A stretch of DNA of 64,000 bases. It comes from CAZYBG01 sp964645155. Lineage in GTDB: Bacteria > Pseudomonadota > Alphaproteobacteria > Rhodobacterales > Rhodobacteraceae. Position 1 is the stretch's first letter; each line of letters begins with the position of its first letter. Made by a program: the position numbers and the translations under genes. The notes under the pieces are model-generated. The model did not search any database and had not been told where the DNA came from. It worked only from the letters and a program-made list of their open reading frames with translations. The stretch spans positions 1 through 64,000 of the forward strand of contig CAZYBG010000005.1 of NCBI GenBank assembly GCA_964645155.1. The letters run 5' to 3'. This document shows positions 59,032 through 64,000 of the stretch, piece after piece.

Positions 59032-60111
59032 ATGCGGCGGCTCGCCCACATCGTGCTGACCGCCGCCGCGCTCGGCACCGGGGCCGTTGCGCTCTGGATG
59101 CTGGGGCAGAACCCCCTTGCGGCCCCGGTGGTGGAACGGTCGACCGCCGAGGTCCGGGTGGCGCTCGAAAGGGCCATGGCGCGCACCGTCACGCCCGACT
59201 GGCTCCTGCCGCGCCTCGGCGAGGCGCTGGCCGCCGACGACCGTGACCGGGTGGAGATGCTGGCTGGCCTGGCCGGGGCGCACGGCATCGCGCTTCCCGC
59301 CGACATCGCGGCGGCCGTCGCCGCCGTTCTGGCGCCACGGCCGTTTTCGGAGCGGGCCTCCGGGTGCGCCGCCTGCGCGGTGGACATTCACGCCTGCGCC
59401 AGCCTGGCGCAGATGGGTGCCTGCGCGCTGCCGTTCGAGATGACCGTCGCCGGCGACGTCAACGCGCTGCGCCGGCAGGCGACCGCGGCCATCCGCGACG
59501 AGCCGGTGGACGAGATCGAGACCGGCCTGGCGCTGGTCGGCATCGGCGCCACGGTGGCAGTGCTGGCCAGCGGCGGGTCGAGCTACGTCGTGAAGGGCGG
59601 CGCGACGCTGGTGCGCGTCGCGCGGCGGATGGGGGCGCTGACGCCGGCCTTCGGCCGCGAGCTGGGCGATGCCGCCCGGCTGCCGGTCAACTGGGACGCG
59701 GTCCTCCTCGCCCGCCCGCTCGACGAGATCACCGATACCGCGCAGCTCGCACGGATCGGCCGCATTGCCGAGGATTTCGGGACGCTGCGGGCCAACACCT
59801 CGACCGCCGAGGCACTGGTGCTGCTGCGCCATGTCGACACCGCGCAGGACGCCCGGCGCCTTGCGCGGCTGTCCGCGGCCGCGGGGCCGCAGACGCGGGC
59901 GACGATCGAGGTCCTCGGCAAGGCCCGCGCGTTCCGCGCCCTCACGCGGGTCACCGACCTTGCGCTTGCGTTCATCGGTGTCGTGGCGGCGCTCGTCGCG
60001 CAGATCGGCTCGCTCGCCCTCTCTCTCGTCCTCGGCCGCCTGCGCCGGCTGACGCGTCCGCGGCGCCGGTTGCGCCCGCCCGCGCGCCGGGCCATGATCG
60101 CAGACCACTAG
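59032..60111 (+). CDS. Membrane protein of unknown function with four clustered cysteines
   Basis: A 359-residue protein that I do not recognise. It has an N-terminal helix (residues 5-24), an exported-looking helical region with GCAACAVDIHACASLAQMGAC (Cys112, 115, 122, 131), a short hydrophobic stretch near 165-182 (GLALVGIGATVAVLASGG), a helical middle and a C-terminal helix (308-335), then a very basic tail (RRLTRPRRRLRPPARR). The four cysteines occur only in that cluster. It begins 4 bases after the aminotransferase stop and ends 11 bases before the stress-protein gene, so the three form an operon. Confidence 0.7.
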   Translation: MRRLAHIVLTAAALGTGAVALWMLGQNPLAAPVVERSTAEVRVALERAMARTVTPDWLLPRLGEALAADDRDRVEMLAGLAGAHGIALPADIAAAVAAVLAPRPFSERASGCAACAVDIHACASLAQMGACALPFEMTVAGDVNALRRQATAAIRDEPVDEIETGLALVGIGATVAVLASGGSSYVVKGGATLVRVARRMGALTPAFGRELGDAARLPVNWDAVLLARPLDEITDTAQLARIGRIAEDFGTLRANTSTAEALVLLRHVDTAQDARRLARLSAAAGPQTRATIEVLGKARAFRALTRVTDLALAFIGVVAALVAQIGSLALSLVLGRLRRLTRPRRRLRPPARRAMIADH

Positions 60112-60122
60112 GGGGAACCTCG

Positions 60123-60578
60123 ATGCGCAAGTTTCTCGTCGTTCTCGACGACAGCCGCGAGTGTCTGAATGCCATGCGCTTCGCCGCGATGCGGGCCGCC
60201 AAGACCGGCGGCGGCGTCATCATCCTTTCGGTCATCCCGCCCGAGGAGTTCCAGCACTGGATCGGCGTCGGCGACATCATCCGCGAGGAGGCGCGGGAGC
60301 GCATCGAGGCGCATTTCGAGGTGTTCGCCAAGTGGATGCACGACAAGCAGGGGGTCGATCCCGAACTCGTCATCCGCGAAGGCGAGCCCGTTCCCGAGAT
60401 CCTGGACCTGATCCGGGACGACCCCGAGATCGGCGTCCTGGTCCTCGGCGCGGGGTCGGACAAGGCCGGGCCCGGCCCGCTGGTGACCCAGCTCACCCGC
60501 TCGGCCGGCACGCTGCCGGTGCCCATCACCATCGTTCCCGGCGAGTTGTCGAAAGAGCGGCTCGAGGCGGTGACCTGA
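60123..60578 (+). CDS. Universal stress protein (UspA family)
   Basis: A 151-residue single-domain Usp. The first strand is RKFLVVLDDSRECLNAMRFAAMRAAKTGG. The nucleotide-binding segment near the C-terminus is VLVLGAGSDKAGPGPLVTQLTRSAGTLPVPITIVPG, a looser version of the G-x2-G-x9-G(S/T) ATP motif, so ATP binding is uncertain. The role is unknown stress adaptation. GGGGGAACC precedes the start by a few bases. It is the last gene of a plus-strand group and converges with the MAPEG gene. Confidence 0.87.
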   Translation: MRKFLVVLDDSRECLNAMRFAAMRAAKTGGGVIILSVIPPEEFQHWIGVGDIIREEARERIEAHFEVFAKWMHDKQGVDPELVIREGEPVPEILDLIRDDPEIGVLVLGAGSDKAGPGPLVTQLTRSAGTLPVPITIVPGELSKERLEAVT

Positions 60579-60605
60579 GGGCGCAGTGCCATCGCCCCGC
60601 CCGGT

Positions 60606-61019
60606 TCAGGCGGCACCCATCAGCCGCAGGGCAAGGGTCAGCTGGCAGCCGAAGCCGATCAGGAACAGGACGGTGCGGACGACCGGAAGCGCCAGGATGT
60701 GGACGACGTAGTGGCCAAGGCGCACCCAGAAATAGATCGCGGCGGCAGAAGCAGTCAGCCCGTCGCCATGGCCCAGCAGCCCCACCATCAGCGCAAGCGG
60801 CGCAAAGACCACCAAGTTCTCTACAGCGTTGTAGTGCGCCCGTTTGGCGCGGAGCGCCCAGTCGGCATTGTGGGGGTGGGCGCCGGTCGGGTCCCAGACG
60901 GCGGCTACCGGACCGAGCTGGACAATCAGCTGGAGGATATAGGGCACCCAGAGCAGTGCGGTCAGCGCGGCGACACGTGTGAGCCAGACGAGTTCAGGCG
61001 AAAGGGCTTCGGGGGTCAT
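60606..61019 (-). CDS. MAPEG family membrane protein
   Basis: A 137-residue four-helix membrane protein of the MAPEG (membrane-associated eicosanoid and glutathione metabolism) family. The core segments are ALRAKRAHYNAVENLVVFAPLALMVG and YFWVRLGHYVVHILALPVVRTVLFLIGFG, with the conserved N-x2-E-N-x3-F-A pattern and the R-x2-H-x2-Y. Members are glutathione-dependent transferases or peroxidases. It is transcribed divergently from an HxlR-type regulator, which probably controls it. Confidence 0.88.
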   Translation of the reverse strand: MTPEALSPELVWLTRVAALTALLWVPYILQLIVQLGPVAAVWDPTGAHPHNADWALRAKRAHYNAVENLVVFAPLALMVGLLGHGDGLTASAAAIYFWVRLGHYVVHILALPVVRTVLFLIGFGCQLTLALRLMGAA

Positions 61020-61099
61020 GACGAGCTCCGTTCAGGATTGCGCAGAACTCGGGCTTAGCCTTTCCTGGCCGTTCTCGTAAGAATGCACAGACATGACAT

Positions 61100-61120
61100 A
61101 TACTGTCCAAAGGGATACTG
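61100..61120. promoter_or_regulatory. Direct repeat ATACTG...ATACTG in the MAPEG/hxlR intergenic region
   Basis: ATACTG occurs at 61100-61105 and again at 61115-61120, 15 bases apart, over a TATACT (61099-61104) that could be the -10 of the regulator gene. HxlR-type proteins bind short repeats in such divergent regions, so this is a candidate operator. Confidence 0.4.
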
Positions 61121-61125
61121 ACTTC

Positions 61126-61470
61126 ATGCGAAAGCAACGCCACAAGATCGAGCGCCTCGATGCCTGCCCGATGGAGGCGACGCTCGACCTGATCGGCGGG
61201 AAGTGGAAGGGCGTCATTCTTTACCGGCTCAGCACGAGGATGCATCGCTTCAACGAGTTGCACCGCCTTGTTTGCATGGTCACGCCACGCACTCTTGCCA
61301 AGCAGCTGCGCGAACTGGAGGCTGACGGCCTTGTCCACCGCAAGGTCTATGCCGAAGTGCCGCCGCGCGTCGAATACACGCTGACGGAAACCGGCCGGAC
61401 CCTAGCGCCGATCCTCGCCGCAATGAAGGTCTGGGGCGAGGAGCACGTGCTGAAGCCGGCGGCCCCTTAG
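61126..61470 (+). CDS. HxlR-family winged-helix transcription regulator
   Basis: A protein of about 114 residues from the ATG at 61126. The HxlR/DUF24 domain is clear: CPMEATLDLIGGKWKGVILYRLSTRMHRFNELHRLVCMVTPRTLAKQLRELEADGLVHRKVY, then VPPRVEYTLTETGRTLAPIL. The cysteine before PM is the usual redox- or aldehyde-sensing residue of this family. An ATG at 61093 is in frame but lies upstream of the likely -10 and operator. The divergent MAPEG gene is the likely target, suggesting a response to electrophiles or quinones. Confidence 0.88.
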   Translation: MRKQRHKIERLDACPMEATLDLIGGKWKGVILYRLSTRMHRFNELHRLVCMVTPRTLAKQLRELEADGLVHRKVYAEVPPRVEYTLTETGRTLAPILAAMKVWGEEHVLKPAAP

Positions 61471-61481
61471 AACCGTTCTAA
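61467..61481. promoter_or_regulatory. Irr/ICE-type palindrome upstream of nfu
   Basis: TTAGAACCGTTCTAA is a perfect 7-1-7 inverted repeat and matches the core of the alphaproteobacterial Irr box (iron control element, TTAGAA-N3-TTCTAA). It overlaps the hxlR stop codon and lies 3 bases before the TTGACA of the nfu promoter. Confidence 0.65.
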
Positions 61482-61484
61482 ACC

Positions 61485-61513
61485 TTGACAGTTCGGACCG
61501 GCAGGCGCATATC
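61485..61513 (+). promoter_or_regulatory. Promoter of nfu
   Basis: A consensus TTGACA (61485-61490) and CATATC (61508-61513) are 17 bases apart, with the nfu start 28 bases further on. The -35 is perfect, the -10 partial. Confidence 0.6.
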
Positions 61514-61540
61514 CGACTGCAATCGTCGGAGATCCCTTCC

Positions 61541-62104
61541 ATGTTCATCCAGACCGAATCCACCCCGAACCCCGCGACGCTGAAGTTCCTGCCCGGGCAG
61601 ACGGTGCTCGAGGCCGGAACGGCCGACTTTCCGACGGCGCCGGCAGGGGCGAAATCGCCGCTCGCGCGCCGGATCTTCGCGGTCGACGGCGTCACCGGCG
61701 TGTTCCTCGGCACCGACTTCGTGACCGTGACCAAGGCCGAAGGCGTCGCCTGGGAGCATATCAAGCCGGCCATCCTCGGCGCGGTGATGGAGCACTTCCA
61801 GTCCGGTCAGCCGACCCTCGAGGGCGAGGCGGCAGGCGGCGACGGCCATGCGAGCCACGATGGCCCCGACGCCGGGATCGTGAGCCAGATCAAGGAGCTG
61901 CTGGATACCCGGGTCCGCCCGGCCGTGGCGCAGGACGGCGGCGACATCACGTTCCACGGCTTTGACCGCGGCATCGTCTACCTGCACATGCAGGGCGCCT
62001 GCGCGGGCTGCCCCTCGTCCACGCTGACCCTGAAGATGGGCATCGAGAACCTGCTCCGGCACTACATCCCCGAGGTCATCGAGGTGCGGCCGGTTGCGGC
62101 CTGA
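61541..62104 (+). CDS. nfu: Fe-S cluster carrier NfuA-type protein (NifU-like C-terminal domain)
   Basis: A 187-residue protein with an N-terminal Nfu domain (FIQTESTPNPATLKFLPG) and a C-terminal NifU domain. The latter has RPAVAQDGGDITFHGF and the cluster-binding CAGCPSSTLTLK. It delivers 4Fe-4S clusters to target enzymes. GGAGATCCC lies before the ATG. The next gene, tsaB, starts inside its last codons. The Irr-type palindrome upstream suggests that expression responds to iron or haem. Confidence 0.94.
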   Translation: MFIQTESTPNPATLKFLPGQTVLEAGTADFPTAPAGAKSPLARRIFAVDGVTGVFLGTDFVTVTKAEGVAWEHIKPAILGAVMEHFQSGQPTLEGEAAGGDGHASHDGPDAGIVSQIKELLDTRVRPAVAQDGGDITFHGFDRGIVYLHMQGACAGCPSSTLTLKMGIENLLRHYIPEVIEVRPVAA

Positions 62105-62750
62105 GCCGCTGATCCTTGCCTTCGACACATCGGCCGCGCACTGCGCGGCCGCTTTGCTTTCGGGCGACACGATCCTTGCGGAGCGCGTCGAGCCCATGGC
62201 GAAGGGCCAGGCGGAGCGGTTGCTGGGGCTGCTCGGCGAGGTTCTGGCCGAGGCCGGCGCCGGCTGGCGCGACCTTTCCGCGATCGGCGTCGGCACCGGG
62301 CCCGGCAACTTCACCGGCATCCGCCTTTCGGTGGCAGCGGCGCGCGGCCTCTCGCTCGGCCTCGGCATCCCCGCGATCGGCGTCTCGTCTCTGGAGGCTG
62401 CCGCCCACGGGCTGTCGCCGCCGGTCCTCGTCGCGCTCGACGCGCGCCGGGGCGAGGTCTACCTCCAGTTCTTCGACCGGGCCGGGGGCGCCGGGGCGGT
62501 GCTGGCCGCGGCCGGCACGCTGCCCGCCTGGGCCTTCGCCGCGACCCGCGTGACCGGCGACGCGGCGTCCTCGGTCGCCGCGCTCCTGCCCGGCGCCGCG
62601 GTCGTGGCGCCGCGCGACCCGGTCGCCGTCGCCGTCGCCCGCATCGCGGCAACGCGCTGGGCAACGGCGCAGCCGCGGCCGGCCCCGGTCTACCTTCGGC
62701 TGGCCGACGCGATGCCGCCGCGCGCGCCGGTCCCCGAAGCCCTGTCATGA
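62094..62750 (+). CDS. tsaB: tRNA threonylcarbamoyladenosine biosynthesis protein TsaB
   Basis: A 218-residue ASKHA-fold protein that partners TsaD and TsaE in making t6A37 of ANN-decoding tRNAs. The opening LILAFDTSAAHCAAALL, ERLLGLLGEVLAEAG and the IGVGTGPGNFTGIRLSVAAARGLSLGLGIPAIGVSSLEA block are diagnostic. LVALDARRGEVYLQFF follows. The start is a TTG at 62094, overlapping nfu by 11 bases; no ATG lies close. It overlaps the next gene by ATGA. Confidence 0.93.
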   Translation: MRPEPLILAFDTSAAHCAAALLSGDTILAERVEPMAKGQAERLLGLLGEVLAEAGAGWRDLSAIGVGTGPGNFTGIRLSVAAARGLSLGLGIPAIGVSSLEAAAHGLSPPVLVALDARRGEVYLQFFDRAGGAGAVLAAAGTLPAWAFAATRVTGDAASSVAALLPGAAVVAPRDPVAVAVARIAATRWATAQPRPAPVYLRLADAMPPRAPVPEALS

Positions 62751-63166
62751 CACCGGCCGATCTGGCACGGCTCCACGCGGAGACGTTCCTGTCGCCGCGG
62801 CCATGGACGGCGGCCGAGTTCGCAGGCGTCCTGGGCGGCCCGGGCGCCTTCCTGCTGACCGAGGGTGCAGCGTTTCTGGTCGGCCGCGCCGCGGGCGGCG
62901 ATGCCGAACTCCTGACGCTCGTGGTGCCGGCCACGGCGCGCCGGCAGGGCCTGGGGCGCCGGCTCCTCGCCGGATTCGAGGCAGAGGCGGTGCGCCGCGC
63001 GGCCCGCGACGGATATCTCGAGGTCGCCGCCGACAACGGCCCGGCGCGCGCGCTCTATGGCGCCGCTGGGTGGCGCGAGGTCGGGCGCCGCCGCGCCTAC
63101 TACGCCCGGCCGGGCGGCGCCCCGGTCGATGCGCTGACGCTCGCGAAGCGGTTCGGCGATGGCTGA
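62747..63166 (+). CDS. rimI: GNAT acetyltransferase, RimI-like
   Basis: A 139-residue GNAT with the acetyl-CoA site VVPATARRQGLGRRLLAGFEAEAVR (motif A, R-x2-G-x-G) and the C-terminal LEVAADNGPARALYGAAGWREVGRRRAYY. Position directly after tsaB is the usual place of rimI, whose product acetylates the N-terminus of ribosomal protein S18, although specificity of alphaproteobacterial homologues is less certain. The overlap ATGA couples it to tsaB. Confidence 0.87.
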   Translation: MTPADLARLHAETFLSPRPWTAAEFAGVLGGPGAFLLTEGAAFLVGRAAGGDAELLTLVVPATARRQGLGRRLLAGFEAEAVRRAARDGYLEVAADNGPARALYGAAGWREVGRRRAYYARPGGAPVDALTLAKRFGDG

Positions 63167-63234
63167 GACCGCGCCATCGGCCCTTATCCACGGCAGCCCG
63201 GCCCGGCCGCGGTGCCGCGCCTGCAAAATGGCGC

Positions 63235-63263
63235 TTGACCCCCTGCACCGCCTTCGCCCTAAT
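63235..63263 (+). promoter_or_regulatory. Sigma70-type promoter of the BMP-family transporter gene
   Basis: TTGACC (63235-63240) and CCTAAT (63258-63263) are separated by exactly 17 bases, giving a leader of about 85 bases before the ATG at 63356. The 189-base gap after rimI otherwise holds no convincing gene. Confidence 0.6.
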
Positions 63264-63355
63264 TCCGCGACGATCCGCAAGAGATCACGCGAGTTTCTGA
63301 TGGCTGCCGGGCGCGGGACGATCCCGGAGGCCGATACACCAACCGGGAGACATCC

Positions 63356-64000
63356 ATGACAACGATGCAGACATTCCTCGGCGCCGCCGCCGCGCTGGGC
63401 CTTGTGGCCGGCGCCGCAACGGCCGAGCCGGCGCTCATCTTCGATCTTGGCGGCAAGTTCGACAAGTCGTTCAACGAAGCCGCGTTCAATGGTGCCGAAC
63501 GGTGGCGGACCGAGACGGGGGGCAGCTACCGCGAGATCGAGATGCAGTCCGAGGCGCAGCGCGAGCAGGCGCTTCGCCGGCTGGCCGAGTCCGGTTCCAA
63601 CCCGATCGTGATGACGGGCTTCGCGTTCGGCGACGTCCTGAACCAGGTCGCCCCGGACTACCCCGACACCAGCTTCGCGATCATCGACGGGTTCGTCGAA
63701 CAGCCGAACGTGCGCGCGATCCTGTTCTCGGAACACGAGGGCTCGTACCTGGTGGGGATGATGGCAGCAATGGCGTCGCAGTCGGGCACGGTCGGCTTCG
63801 TCGGCGGAATGGACATTCCCCTGATCCGCAAGTTCGCCTGCGGCTACGCCCAGGGCGTCAAGGCAGTGAACCCCGACGCCACGATCGTCGCCAACATGAC
63901 AGGCACGACCCCGGCCGCCTGGAACGACCCGGTGAAGGGCGCCGAGCTTGCCAAGGCCCAGATCAGCCAGGGCGCGGACGTCGTCTACGCCGCGGCCGGC
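63356..64000 (+). CDS. BMP-family ABC transporter substrate-binding protein (3' end outside window)
   Basis: The first 215 codons are visible and the frame is open at the window edge. The signal peptide is TFLGAAAALGLVAGAATAE. The BMP (basic membrane protein, PnrA-like) domain has LIFDLGGKFDKSFNEAAFNGAERW, GSNPIVMTGFAFGDVLNQVA, TSFAIIDGFV, SEHEGSYLVGMMAAM and VGFVGGMDIPLIRKFACGYAQGVK. PnrA-type proteins bind purine nucleosides, and BMP proteins of proteobacteria usually feed nucleoside importers. GGGAG precedes the ATG. Permease and ATPase genes are expected downstream, outside this window. Confidence 0.92.
   Translation, partial: MTTMQTFLGAAAALGLVAGAATAEPALIFDLGGKFDKSFNEAAFNGAERWRTETGGSYREIEMQSEAQREQALRRLAESGSNPIVMTGFAFGDVLNQVAPDYPDTSFAIIDGFVEQPNVRAILFSEHEGSYLVGMMAAMASQSGTVGFVGGMDIPLIRKFACGYAQGVKAVNPDATIVANMTGTTPAAWNDPVKGAELAKAQISQGADVVYAAAG

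Noticed and set aside
63159..63359. A 66-codon plus-strand ORF between rimI and the BMP-family gene
   Set aside because: It overlaps the rimI stop, spans a good promoter (63235-63263) for the next gene, has no ribosome site and no family resemblance.
1..64000. CRISPR arrays, tRNA/rRNA genes, insertion sequences, prophage or attachment sites
   Set aside because: No regularly spaced repeats, CCA-ended cloverleaf candidates, transposase or integrase motifs, or terminal inverted repeats were seen; composition is even apart from 3.4-3.63 kb.

Overview
The window is a stretch of ordinary bacterial chromosome from a high-GC alphaproteobacterium, most likely a member of the Rhodobacterales (Rhodobacter/Paracoccus/roseobacter group). 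The evidence is the combination of an FnrL-type regulator divergent from hemN, an RpoHII-type heat-shock sigma factor, a membrane-anchored CycM-type cytochrome c, a yejABEF peptide importer, a FemAB-like COG3146 acyltransferase, a PII uridylyltransferase next to murJ, and dense gene packing with many ATGA overlaps. I see no tRNA, rRNA, insertion sequence, prophage, CRISPR array or replication origin. There is no gap above about 300 bases.

Layout. 1-3.4 kb: the end of pncB, then a minus-strand operon arfB - class III PLP enzyme - APH-type kinase that looks like a kinase/phospho-lyase pair. 3.4-3.63 kb: a compositionally odd island with an 18-codon ORF, an unusually complete Shine-Dalgarno sequence and a terminator-like hairpin. 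3.6-8.1 kb: minus-strand yhhQ, a phytase-like esterase, mepA, an MFS transporter and a thioesterase. 8.2-9.9 kb: yggT, then mlaC/mlaA. 10-16.5 kb: plus-strand type I secretion ABC/membrane-fusion pair, a RidA relative, a phosphodiesterase, an acyltransferase, a GST and phhB. 16.5-22.4 kb: minus-strand NMT1-type ABC importer, HAD phosphatase and cpdB. 22.5-25.5 kb: nudC, an SRPBCC protein, pheA and cycM. 25.6-32.7 kb: yejABEF plus a glycosyltransferase. 32.7-34.8 kb: hemN and fnrL around a perfect FNR box. 34.8-44.6 kb: minus-strand DUF3833 protein, M3 peptidase, partial amino-acid importer, moeB-dut-coaBC, a ChaN-like protein, a TspO-like protein and rpoHII. 44.6-47.7 kb: cobU/cobP, a GST with a cysteine-rich tail, and comM. 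47.7-50 kb: gshB, yraN, rsmI (minus). 50-57.4 kb: lppC, glnD, murJ, an inactive rhomboid (minus) and trpS. 57.4-64 kb: VOC protein, aminotransferase, a Cys-containing membrane protein of unknown role, a universal stress protein, a MAPEG/HxlR divergent pair, nfu-tsaB-rimI, and the start of a BMP-family binding protein.

The most informative signals are regulatory. They are a perfect FNR box (fnrL/hemN), an ECF RpoE-type promoter in front of rpoHII, a perfect 15-bp palindrome matching the Irr/ICE box in front of nfu, GC-rich hairpins after two binding-protein genes, and the tiny ORF unit at 3.4-3.63 kb. These point to an organism whose respiration, haem and Fe-S supply respond to oxygen, singlet oxygen and iron.

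All functions come from recognising sequence motifs by eye. No database search was run. Start codons were chosen from overlaps, Shine-Dalgarno sequences and family N-termini. Several genes appear to start with TTG.
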